Below are positions 1-9,400 of a stretch of 64,000 nucleotides of DNA, piece after piece. Numbering within the stretch: the first letter of the stretch is position 1; every line of letters starts with the position of its first letter. The notes beneath the pieces were generated by a model. That model was given only the letters and a program-made list of their open reading frames with translations. It was not told the DNA's origin and searched no databases. The translations under genes were made by a program, and so were the position numbers. Origin of the DNA: Pedobacter sp. Bi126 (GTDB lineage Bacteria > Bacteroidota > Bacteroidia > Sphingobacteriales > Sphingobacteriaceae); the NCBI RefSeq assembly GCF_918698245.1, contig NZ_CAKKMS010000002.1:558001-622000 (forward strand), read 5' to 3'.

Positions 1-2
1 AA

Positions 3-326
3 TTCAGCACCAAAGCACCTGTAAAGTTGCTGATAGGCTTTTTTAATCAGAAAGATCCGCAATATCTTGCCCCTCCACAACTGGAAACAGATGCGAGTGC
101 CAATAACTATGGTCAGTCTGAAATCAAGATATCGAATGCATTGGTTCCTTATGGTTTTCCACCGGTAAATGTTCATGCTTATTCTTTCCCTGCAGGAACA
201 CATACTTTAAATTTAGGTAAAGGGGCCTGTCTGGTTTTAGGGTTTATAGATGACAAACAGGAACTGCGGATTTTTAATGCAGGTTTGGATGGTAGAGGAA
301 AAGATATCGATTGGTTATTTGAATAA
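3..326 (+). CDS. C-terminal fragment of a larger, probably secreted PUL protein
   Basis: The reading frame is open from the left edge of the window, so the true start lies upstream and only about 107 C-terminal residues are visible. An internal ATG at 27 exists, but the frame continues upstream of it without a stop. The fragment looks beta-rich and contains the phrases LETDASANNYGQ and VNVHAYSFPAG, followed by a short hydrophobic strand and a charged end. I do not recognise the family with confidence. Its stop codon overlaps the next gene's ATG (TAATG), which implies the same transcript and translational coupling. From its neighbours it is probably a carbohydrate-active enzyme or an accessory domain of one; this is inference from context only. 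Confidence 0.6.
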   Translation, partial: FSTKAPVKLLIGFFNQKDPQYLAPPQLETDASANNYGQSEIKISNALVPYGFPPVNVHAYSFPAGTHTLNLGKGACLVLGFIDDKQELRIFNAGLDGRGKDIDWLFE

Positions 327-1879
327 TGATGAATACAAGAAATTTAATTGCAACAGCAGCATTGTCGGTACTGACAATTACAGGCTTTGCACAGCAGAAA
401 TCAATTCTGGGGACCGAAAAGCTGAAGAAATATGTTACTTATTTCAATTCTATCGACACCGAGGCGGTTAAAAACCATGTGCCCAATGCCGAGGCCTTTA
501 CATGGTTAGCTGAACAGGCACCTTTATTCGAATGCCCCGATTCGGTATTGGAACAAAACTATTATTACCGCTGGTGGACTTACCGCAAACACCTGGTTAA
601 AACGCCTGAAGGATTCATTTTTACCGAATTTATCGAGCCAGTTAAACATGCGGGGAAATATAATTCCATTAGCTGCGCATTAGGTCACCATATTTACGAG
701 GGCAGATGGTTAAAGGATAATAGCTATTTAAAAGATTACATCAAATTCTGGCTTTACCATGCCGATGTTGGCCAAACGAAACAACGTTTCCATCAATTTA
801 GCAGCTGGGTTGATGATGCCGTTTATCAGAATTATCTGGTACAGCCTGATCAGGGATTTTTGAAGGAAATTTTGCCTGCATTGGATAAAGATTATGGCAA
901 ATGGGAAGCTGAAAGACAACTTAAAAACGGCCTCTTCTGGCAACATGATGTTAAGGATGGCATGGAAGAATCGATCAGTGGTTCGCGAAAAGACCAGAAC
1001 CAGCGACCAACCATAAACAGTTATATGTATGGTAATGCCATGGCTTTGGATAAAATTGCGGTTTTGTTGGGTGAAAAAACCTTGGCCGACAAATACAAAA
1101 ACAAAGCAATTGTGCTTAAAAAATTGGTTCAGGATAGTTTGTGGAATGCTGCTTCCTCGTTTTTCGAAACAAGAAAAGCCAAAGGAGGTTCATCGGATGT
1201 TAGAGAAGCTATCGGTTTTACACCATGGGATTTCAATTTACCTGATGATCAATCGAAATATGCAAAGGCCTGGGATCAGTTATTGGATACTGCAGGATTT
1301 AAAGCGCCCTGGGGTTTAACAACTGCCGAAAGAAGAAACCCAACCTTTAGAACAAGAGGTACCGGACATAGCTGCGAATGGGATGGAGCACTTTGGCCTT
1401 TTGCCAGTTCGCAAACTTTGAAAGGATTGGCAAATCTGCTCACGAATTATAAAAAACATGGTAAAATGAACGCCAAAGTCTTCTATCAGGAGTTACACCA
1501 GTACGCTGCTTCTCATGTCAAAAATGGAAAACCTTACATCGGTGAGTATCAGGATGAGAAAACAGGAGAATGGTTAAAGGGTGATAATCCAAGGAGTAGT
1601 TTCTATAACCATTCCACCTTTAATGATCTAATCATCAATGATCTGGTTGGCATAAAGCCACGTCAGGATAATGTGCTCGAAATTTCGCCATTAATCCCTA
1701 AAAATCAGTGGGATTGGTTCATGTTAGATCAAGTTTCGTATCACCATAAAACGTTGACTATTCTGTGGGATAAAACTGGGAAAAAATATAATAAGGGCAT
1801 AGGATTAGTGGTATTTGTAGATGGTAAAGAGATTTATAAAGGGAAGGATTTAAAGCCTTTAAAAGTGCAGATGAATTAA
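326..1879 (+). CDS. Secreted MGH1-like (alpha/alpha)6-barrel glycoside hydrolase
   Basis: The 517-residue protein has a Sec signal peptide (about residues 1-22, ending at FAQQ). The rest resembles the six-hairpin toroid fold of the mannosylglycerate hydrolase/GH63-like superfamily. Supporting features are the aromatic motif YYYRWWTYRKH near residue 75, an acidic segment with WQHDVKDGMEESISGSR around 207-222, the NSYMYGNA helix, and GHSCEWDGALWPFASS near 350. The last 70 residues look like a small beta-sandwich. ATG codons at 326 and 329 are both possible starts. The first overlaps the preceding stop. No substrate can be read from the sequence. Being co-directional with GH28, GH95 and GH2 suggests it trims a side-chain glycoside in the periplasm. 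Confidence 0.75.
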   Translation: MMNTRNLIATAALSVLTITGFAQQKSILGTEKLKKYVTYFNSIDTEAVKNHVPNAEAFTWLAEQAPLFECPDSVLEQNYYYRWWTYRKHLVKTPEGFIFTEFIEPVKHAGKYNSISCALGHHIYEGRWLKDNSYLKDYIKFWLYHADVGQTKQRFHQFSSWVDDAVYQNYLVQPDQGFLKEILPALDKDYGKWEAERQLKNGLFWQHDVKDGMEESISGSRKDQNQRPTINSYMYGNAMALDKIAVLLGEKTLADKYKNKAIVLKKLVQDSLWNAASSFFETRKAKGGSSDVREAIGFTPWDFNLPDDQSKYAKAWDQLLDTAGFKAPWGLTTAERRNPTFRTRGTGHSCEWDGALWPFASSQTLKGLANLLTNYKKHGKMNAKVFYQELHQYAASHVKNGKPYIGEYQDEKTGEWLKGDNPRSSFYNHSTFNDLIINDLVGIKPRQDNVLEISPLIPKNQWDWFMLDQVSYHHKTLTILWDKTGKKYNKGIGLVVFVDGKEIYKGKDLKPLKVQMN

Positions 1880-1930
1880 CGATAAAATCGTAATGCTATT
1901 TTGCACTCGTTCGGAAACGAGCGCAAGCAT
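1880..1930. repeat. Short hairpin repeat (ACTCGTTnGGAAACGAG family)
   Basis: An intergenic stretch contains ACGATAAAATCG followed by the hairpin core CTCGTTCGGAAACGAG and the tail GCGCAAGCAT. The same arrangement, with small changes, occurs in each unit of the tandem array near 59787-60520. It is therefore a dispersed repeat and not a gene-specific terminator, although the hairpin could slow transcription. Confidence 0.6.
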
Positions 1931-1941
1931 GACTAAATAGA

Positions 1942-2030
1942 TCGTCATTGCGAGGCACGAAGCAATCCTAAAGCGTTAGTGATTATGCCTAGCGATAGTA
2001 GTAAGATTGCTTCGTGCCTCGCAATGACGA
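1942..2030. repeat. Full palindromic repeat element (CGTCATTGCGAGG family)
   Basis: Two near-perfect 26-nt inverted arms (1942-1967 and 2005-2030) flank a loop of about 37 nt. The arms begin TCGTCATTGCGAGGCACGA. The element lies between the MGH1-like gene and the GH28 gene. A second full copy sits at 12859-12954, and single arms recur near 37230, 38424, 40396, 49630 and 52017. This is the behaviour of a REP/MITE-like dispersed palindrome. Confidence 0.75.
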
Positions 2031-2052
2031 AAAAACAATAAAATATAACCAA

Positions 2053-3639
2053 ATGAAACATTCCATCAATATTATTAAGGCTTTAATTTTTATCCTTGCT
2101 TTTGGCATCGGCTTAACTGCGAAAGCCCAGTCTTATTACAACGTAATTAAATACGGCGCAAAAAACGACAGCAGTAAACTGGCTACAACAGCAATCAGAA
2201 ATGCGATAGAAGCGGCATCAAAAGCGGGTGGCGGAACCGTTTATTTTCCTGCTGGTAAGTATTTAACAGGCGCGATCCATTTAAAAAGTAACATTACCAT
2301 ACTGATTGATGCCGGTGCCGAATTGCATTTCAGCGATAATTTTGATGATTATTTACCCATGGTGAAAAGCCGTTACGAAGGTGTGGACGTAACCAGTTTT
2401 TCGCCTTTGTTTTATGCCTATAAAGTGGAAAATATCTCGATTATTGGTAGGGGGGTAATTGATGGGCATGGAAAAAAATGGTGGGATTTTGTAGAAGGTT
2501 ATAAGGAAGGGCAAGCACGTTCTAAATGGCAAACTACTTTTGATGGCTTAAACAAGGATATTATTTTGCCAGATGATCCTAAGCAGATGAAACGCGGTTT
2601 TCTTCGTCCACCGTTTATACAACCGATGTTCTGTAAAAATGTGCTGATCGATGGGATAACCATCCGCAATTCGCCTTTTTGGACCATCAATCCAGAATTT
2701 TGCGAAAACGTTAAGGTTCATGCTGTTACCATCAACAATCCCCATTCGCCGAATACTGACGGCATTAATCCTGAATCTTGTAAAAATGTGCACATTTCAG
2801 ATTGCCACATCAGTGTGGGCGATGATTGCATCACCATCAAATCTGGCAAAGATGCGCCTGGACGAAAAATGGCTGTTCCTGCAGAAAATTATGTGATTAC
2901 AAATTGTACTATGTTATCAGGTCATGGTGGAGTAGTTATCGGCAGTGAAATGTCGGGCGATGTACGTAAGATAGCCATCTCGAACTGTGTCTTCGATGGA
3001 ACAGATAGGGGGATCCGCATTAAAACAGCCCGTGGCAGGGGCGGTGTTGTTGAAGAAATTAGGGTGAGCAACATCATCATGAAAAACATTAAAGATCAGG
3101 CGATTGTACTCGATATGCAATACGCCAAAACAAATGTAGAACCCGTTTCCGAACGTACACCGATTTTTAGGAATATCCATTTCAGCAATATCACCGGTCA
3201 GGTTAACCAGGCAGGTTATTTAAATGGTTTAGAAGAAATGCCTATCGATAATATTACCTTCAATGATATTAATATGGATGCCAAAACTGGTTTTTCTATT
3301 CAAAATTCCAGTAATATTGAGTTTCATAACGTAACGGTAAATACCGAATTAGGTGCATCGATAAAGGCATTAAAGGTGAATAATTTAATTGTTGATGGTT
3401 TAAAAAGTATTAAACCTCATGCCAATGCGGCTGTAATTGATATCACCAATGTATCTGATCTGTTCCTGTATAATGCTTTTCCGGTTAAAGAAACTGTTAC
3501 CTATTTGAAATTAAACGGGGCCGAAACTAAAAATATATTCCTAGGAAACAATAATTTTAGACGAGTGAAAGAGGCCGTTAAAAAAGAAAAAGAAGTAAGC
3601 AGTAACATCGAAATTATTTCAGGCGATAAAGGACAATAA
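2053..3639 (+). CDS. GH28 polygalacturonase / rhamnogalacturonase-type glycosidase
   Basis: This secreted right-handed beta-helix enzyme (528 residues) should hydrolyse alpha-linked galacturonic acid in pectin. Counting from ATG 2053, the four GH28 signatures are present: NTDG with Asp236, the GDDC pair Asp257/Asp258, GHGG with His291, and RIKT with Arg322/Lys324. The three catalytic aspartates are therefore intact. The signal peptide ends near residue 26 (AKAQ). The open frame extends back to a GTG at 2014, but those codons come from the right arm of the palindromic repeat, so ATG 2053 with its A-rich leader is the better start. The GH95 gene starts 1 bp after the stop. Exo- versus endo-action cannot be decided here. 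Confidence 0.93.
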   Translation: MKHSINIIKALIFILAFGIGLTAKAQSYYNVIKYGAKNDSSKLATTAIRNAIEAASKAGGGTVYFPAGKYLTGAIHLKSNITILIDAGAELHFSDNFDDYLPMVKSRYEGVDVTSFSPLFYAYKVENISIIGRGVIDGHGKKWWDFVEGYKEGQARSKWQTTFDGLNKDIILPDDPKQMKRGFLRPPFIQPMFCKNVLIDGITIRNSPFWTINPEFCENVKVHAVTINNPHSPNTDGINPESCKNVHISDCHISVGDDCITIKSGKDAPGRKMAVPAENYVITNCTMLSGHGGVVIGSEMSGDVRKIAISNCVFDGTDRGIRIKTARGRGGVVEEIRVSNIIMKNIKDQAIVLDMQYAKTNVEPVSERTPIFRNIHFSNITGQVNQAGYLNGLEEMPIDNITFNDINMDAKTGFSIQNSSNIEFHNVTVNTELGASIKALKVNNLIVDGLKSIKPHANAAVIDITNVSDLFLYNAFPVKETVTYLKLNGAETKNIFLGNNNFRRVKEAVKKEKEVSSNIEIISGDKGQ

Positions 3640-3640
3640 T

Positions 3641-6457
3641 ATGAGGTTTAAACTTTTATTAAGTACATCATTTTTAATATTGGCGGCTCATTTTGGTAGC
3701 TTTGCACAAGAAAACAACCATACTTTATGGTACAATAAGGCGGCAGAAAAGTGGACGGATGCCTTGCCCATCGGAAACGGTAGATTGGGGGCCATGATTT
3801 TCGCCGGAGCGGCTGTAGATCATATCCAGTTCAATGAAGAAACCGTTTGGACAGGCAAACCAAGGGATTACAACCGAAAGGGAGCTTCCCAATACCTGCC
3901 TGAGATCAGGAAATTACTTTTTGAAGGAAAACAGGCAGCAGCAGAAGCTTTAGCCCAAGAACATTTTATGGGCTTGCAAAGTACATCGGGTGACAGAAAA
4001 ACTTGGGTAAATGAAATGAAAGCTGGCAAGGGCATTCAGGGCAATCCTGCACTCGCAAATTTTGATGATCAGCTTTGGAAAACGATTAAAGTGCCTTCGT
4101 ACGAAGGTTGGGAAACTGTAGGCTTAGCCAATTTAGACGGTGCCGTTTGGTTCAGAACCACTTTTGATGTGCCCGAAAACTGGGCTGGAAAAGATCTTGT
4201 ACTCGATCTTAATCGCATCCGTGATCAGGATTTTACTTATATAAACGGTCAATTGGTTGGCAATACTGATAATACGGATCCAAGAAAATATACTATTCCT
4301 GCAAAACTGATTAAAAAGGGTAAAAATGTAATTGCAATTCAGGTACTCAACTACTTTGATAAAGGCGGACTGGCTGGCTATAAAGATACTTCAAAAAAAA
4401 TTGGCATTTATCCGATTGGAAGCAGTGTAGAGCAGGGCATCTCATTAGTTAAAGCGTGGAAATATAAAATTCAGGATGAAGATCCACCGGCCGTTCCACA
4501 ATACCAGGGCAGTTATCAGCCTTTTGGTGATTTGAATCTATATTTCAAACAGACCAAATCGATTGTATCTAATTACAAAAGATCCTTAGATATCAGCACA
4601 GCCGTTGCAAAAACAACTTATACTTTAAATGGTGTAAACTATGTTCGTGAATATTTTGCCAGCCAGCCGAATCAAGCTATTGTAATCCATTTAACTGCAA
4701 ATAAAAAGGCATCTATCAGTTTCGATGCTCAACTTTCTAGCGCGCACCGAAAATCTTCCGTAAAAGCTTTAGGGAATAATGTGATTTCTTTATCTGTTCA
4801 GGTAAAAGATGGTGCAATTAAGGGAGAAAGCCGATTAACGGCTTTAATCAAAAACGGCTCTGTGAAGGCGATGAATGGCAAAATTAGTATCAATCAGGCA
4901 GATGAAGTAACACTTTATTTAACAGCTGGAACCAATTTTATCAATGCGCAGGATGTTTCTGGGAATCCGATAGCTGCTAACATTAAGGCAATCAATAGTT
5001 TAAAAGGTAAAACTTACGCCGAAATAAAACAGAAGCACATTAAAGAATATCAAAGCTATTACAGCACTTTTAGTGTCGATTTTGGCCGATCGGCTAATGA
5101 AAACCTTCCCACAGACGAAAGACTAGCAAAATTTGCATCGGCTAACGATCCTGCTTTTGCTGCTTTATATATGCAGTATGGAAGATATTTGTTGATTTCC
5201 AGTTCTAGGCCGGGTACTCAGCCAGCCAACCTGCAAGGGATTTGGAACGATTTGCTTACTCCACCATGGGGAAGCAAGTACACCACCAATATTAACCTCG
5301 AAATGAACTACTGGCCAACTGAAATCCTTAATTTATCAGCCTTAAATGAGCCGCTTTTCAACAAAATCAAAGGACTGGCGAAAACCGGAGCTGAAACGGC
5401 AAAAGCATATTACAATGCCCGTGGTTGGGTTTTACACCACAATACCGATTTATGGAACGGTACAGCACCAATTAATGCCTCCAATCATGGTATTTGGGTG
5501 AGTGGGGGCGGTTGGTTAAGTGATCATTTATGGGCGCATTATCAATTTAGTAAAGACCGTAAGTTTCTGGAAAGTGAAGCCTATCCTTTAATGAAACAAG
5601 CTGCTTTATTTTATGAAGATTTTTTAGTGAAAGACCCAAAAACTGGCTGGCTAATTAGTACGCCATCCAACTCACCAGAAAATGGTGGTTTAGTGGCTGG
5701 TCCAACAATGGACCAACAGATTATCAGATCGCTTTTCAGAAATTGTATAACAGCAGCCGAAACGCTAAATGTAGATGCCGAATTTAGAAAATCGCTAGCT
5801 GAAAAAGTTAAACAGCTGGCACCAAATCAGATAGGCAAATACGGACAGTTGCAAGAATGGTTAACCGATGTAGATGATACCGCAAGTAAACATCGCCATG
5901 TTTCTCATTTGTGGGGTGTGTATCCAGGAAATGATATTACCTGGGATGGTAACGAGAAGATGATGCAGGCGGCAAAACAATCTTTGTTGTACCGCGGAGA
6001 TGACGCTACAGGTTGGAGTTTGGCCTGGAAGATCAATTTCTGGGCGAGGTTTAAAGATGGCGATCATGCCATGAAACTGGTGAAAATGTTAATGAAACCA
6101 GCCAATAATGGCGCAGGTTCTTATGTGAATCTTTTTGATGCACATCCTCCTTTCCAGATAGATGGAAACTTTGGTGGTGCAGCCGGAATTGCCGAAATGA
6201 TTGTGCAAAGTCACCAGGGTTATTTAGATGTTTTACCCGCATTGCCAACGGCAATTCCAAACGGAGAAATTAAAGGACTTCTGGCCCGAGGAGGTTTCGA
6301 ACTGGATTTAATCTGGGATAAAGGTGCACTAACCTCCCTTACTGTAAAATCTAAAACAGGAGGGAACTGTAAAATCCGTTACAAAAACCATAACGCAACG
6401 TTCGAAACTAAAGCTGGTGAAAGCCATAAACTGAATGGAGATCTGAAAGCGCGATGA
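3641..6457 (+). CDS. GH95 alpha-L-fucosidase / alpha-L-galactosidase with inserted jelly-roll domain
   Basis: The 938-residue secreted protein has a signal peptide to about residue 23 and then the GH95 N-terminal domain (WYNKAAEKWTDALPIGNGRLGAMI). The catalytic (alpha/alpha)6 domain keeps the expected residues: Asn550 and Asn552 in TNINLEMNYWP, Glu680 in TPSNSPENG and Asp841 in FQIDGNFGG. Residues about 115-290 interrupt the N-terminal domain with a GH2-like beta-jelly-roll segment (WKTIKVPSYEGWE..AVWFRTTFDVP..INGQLVG), absent from compact GH95 enzymes. GH95 enzymes remove alpha-L-fucose or alpha-L-galactose. In an RG-II-like locus the L-galactose of side chain A is a plausible target. The stop overlaps the next ATG (ATGA), indicating coupled translation. 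Confidence 0.93.
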   Translation: MRFKLLLSTSFLILAAHFGSFAQENNHTLWYNKAAEKWTDALPIGNGRLGAMIFAGAAVDHIQFNEETVWTGKPRDYNRKGASQYLPEIRKLLFEGKQAAAEALAQEHFMGLQSTSGDRKTWVNEMKAGKGIQGNPALANFDDQLWKTIKVPSYEGWETVGLANLDGAVWFRTTFDVPENWAGKDLVLDLNRIRDQDFTYINGQLVGNTDNTDPRKYTIPAKLIKKGKNVIAIQVLNYFDKGGLAGYKDTSKKIGIYPIGSSVEQGISLVKAWKYKIQDEDPPAVPQYQGSYQPFGDLNLYFKQTKSIVSNYKRSLDISTAVAKTTYTLNGVNYVREYFASQPNQAIVIHLTANKKASISFDAQLSSAHRKSSVKALGNNVISLSVQVKDGAIKGESRLTALIKNGSVKAMNGKISINQADEVTLYLTAGTNFINAQDVSGNPIAANIKAINSLKGKTYAEIKQKHIKEYQSYYSTFSVDFGRSANENLPTDERLAKFASANDPAFAALYMQYGRYLLISSSRPGTQPANLQGIWNDLLTPPWGSKYTTNINLEMNYWPTEILNLSALNEPLFNKIKGLAKTGAETAKAYYNARGWVLHHNTDLWNGTAPINASNHGIWVSGGGWLSDHLWAHYQFSKDRKFLESEAYPLMKQAALFYEDFLVKDPKTGWLISTPSNSPENGGLVAGPTMDQQIIRSLFRNCITAAETLNVDAEFRKSLAEKVKQLAPNQIGKYGQLQEWLTDVDDTASKHRHVSHLWGVYPGNDITWDGNEKMMQAAKQSLLYRGDDATGWSLAWKINFWARFKDGDHAMKLVKMLMKPANNGAGSYVNLFDAHPPFQIDGNFGGAAGIAEMIVQSHQGYLDVLPALPTAIPNGEIKGLLARGGFELDLIWDKGALTSLTVKSKTGGNCKIRYKNHNATFETKAGESHKLNGDLKAR

Positions 6458-9400
6458 ATCAACTTACAAAATCTAAAAGGACTGAGCGGGAGAAGATTTC
6501 GTCAGATTTAGGCTGGATTGACACCCGCCAGATTTACCTGTACACATCCCTGCGAAATTTTCCTAAGAGGTTCGTGTGGACACGTACCTTGGTTAGGTGC
6601 CTTGGTTCGTGTCCACACGAACCAAAAAGAATTCAATTTAAACAGTTGTGTTTATTGCTGTTATGCTTTATAAATTTTTATGGAGGGGGTTCACTTTATG
6701 CACAAAACCAAACCAGGAAAGATATATTATTAAATTCCAATTGGCTCAGCATTGCGGATGAAAAAAACAGCAATACTTTTGACGGTTTTCAGTTAACCAA
6801 CTACAAAACCTTAAACTGGAAAAAAGTAAATGTTCCGCACAACTGGGATCAGTACGAAGGGTATCAACGTAAACTTCATGGCAATAAACATGGCTATGCC
6901 TGGTACCGTAGAACATTTAAAACCAACGAAAATAACGGAAAACGGTTTTTTCTATATTTCGAAGGCGTGGGTTCGTATGCAACAGTTTGGTTAAACGGTA
7001 AAAAAATGGGGTACCACGCTGGTGGGAGGACAACTTTCACTTTGGATGTTACTTCAGCCATCAAATTAAATAACCAGGAAAATGTGCTGGCGGTAAGAGC
7101 AGATCACCCTGCAAATATCCAGGATTTACCTTGGGTTGACGGCGGTTGTTCTACAGAACGCGGTTTTTCAGAAGGTTCGCAGCCGATGGGCATTTTCCGT
7201 CCGGTTCATTTGATTGTAACCAATGAAGTTCGGGTAGAACCTTTTGGTATCCACATCTGGAACGACAATAAAATCTCAGAAAAGGCGGCCATTCTGAATC
7301 TGAGTACTATAGTTAAAAATTATAGTTTAAAGCCTAAAAATATAAGCGTTGTAAACAGATTGCTGGATCGGAACGGAAAACAGATCAAAGAACTGAAAAA
7401 ATCTGTTGTTGTTCCTGTCGGAAAAGAAATTCAGATCGATCAGCAGACCGACAAGATCATCAATCCAAAACTTTGGTCGTTGGAAAATCCATATCTCTAT
7501 ACTTTACAAACCACTATCATAGAAAATGGAAAGGTTGTAGATGAACTGAAAACGCCTTACGGAATCAGATGGATCAGCTGGCCCATTGGCGAACAAGTGA
7601 ACCAGAAACAGTTTTTATTAAATGGAAAACCTGTTTTTATTAACGGGATTGCCGAATATGAACATTTAATCGGGCAGAGCCATGCTTTTAGCAACGAACA
7701 GATCAGTTCAAGAGTACGACAAATTAAAGCTGCAGGTTTTAATGCTTTCCGCGATGCACATCAACCACATAACTTATTGTATTCTGATTATTGGGATAAA
7801 GAAGGCATTTTATGCTGGACCCAAATGGCTGCTCATATCTGGTATGATACCCCTGAATTTCGGAAGAATTTTAAATCACTTTTAACAGACTGGGTAAAAG
7901 AGCGCAGAAACAGCCCGGCAGGCGTTTTATGGGGTTTGGAAAACGAGAGCACTTTGCCTGAAGATTTCGCAAAAGAATGTACAGAACTGATTAGAAAACT
8001 CGATCCGACAGCTTCATCACAAAGAAAAGTAACCACTTGTAACGGTGGAAAAGGAACGGATTGGGATGTTCCCCAAAACTGGACCGGTACCTATGGTGGT
8101 AATCCGTTAACTTATGGAGAAGATCTCCAGCGGCAGGTTTTGGTTGGCGAATATGGCGCCTGGAGAACAATTGATCTTCACACGCCTGATGCCAATGGAA
8201 AAGGTTACACCGAAAACAAAATGACCGATTTAATGGAAACCAAGGTGCGCTTGGCCGAATCGGTAAAAGATAAAACGGCTGGTCATTTTTTCTGGTTGTA
8301 TAGCTCACATGATAATCCGGGCAGGGTGCAAGGGGGAGAAGGATTAAGAGATCTGGATCGGGTAGGCCCGGTAAATTACAAGGGCATGTTTACGCCCTGG
8401 GAAGAACCTACTGATGTATTTTATATGTTCAGGGCAAATTATGCGCCAAAACAAACTGAACCTATGGTGTATATTGTTTCGCATACCTGGCCTAACCGCT
8501 GGAACAAACCGGGTATAAAAGACAGTATTGTGGTTTATTCCAACTGCGATGAAGTAGAGCTTTTTAATGATGTAAACGGCAAATCTTTAGGCAGAAGAAA
8601 ACGCGGTACAATCGGCACACATTTCCAATGGAACAAGCCTGATATCCAGTATAATGTATTGTATGCCATGGGGTATGTAAATGGAAAAGCAGTCGCCAAA
8701 GATAAAATCGTGCTGCAGAATTTACCCCAAAGTCCAAATTTTAATGCTTTAATAAGTGATAAACAGTTAACCGTTCCGGCGCAGGGATATAAATATGTGT
8801 ACCGCGTAAATTGTGGTGGGGGTGATTATATTGATACTAATGGCAATAAATGGTCTGCCGATCGAAATTTAAGTGCTCCTGATCACTTTGGCTCAACCTC
8901 ATGGACCTCGGATTTTACCGGTGTTCCAACATTTTTTGCTAGTCAGCGCCGTACTTTTCAACCTATAGAGGGGACTAAGGATTGGAAGCTTTTTCAAACT
9001 TTTAGATATGGCAGAGATCGGTTGAAATATCATTTTCCGCTTCCGGACGGTGAATATCAGGTTGAACTATATTTTATAGAACCTTGGCTGGGTATTGGCG
9101 GAGGTTTTGATGCCAAAGCCATGCGTTTATTTGATGTGGCATTTAATGGAATAACGGTAATTAAAGATTTAGATATCTGGAAAGAAGCAGGATGTAATAC
9201 CTTGTTAAAGAAAACAATCAAAACGACTATTAAAGGTGGCTTTTTGGACATTAATTTCCCAGAAGTAAAAGTTGCGCAGGCTGTAATTTCGGCCATTGCC
9301 ATTTCAGGTCTAAATCAAAACATCCAAGCTGCATCATCAAGTAAATCACTTTCGACCAAAATTAAAAATGCAGCACTGTGCGATTGGTTGGATATTGGAG

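Noticed and set aside
2014..2052. Upstream GTG start for the GH28 gene
   Set aside because: The extra 13 codons come from the repeat arm, and ATG 2053 opens directly into the signal peptide.
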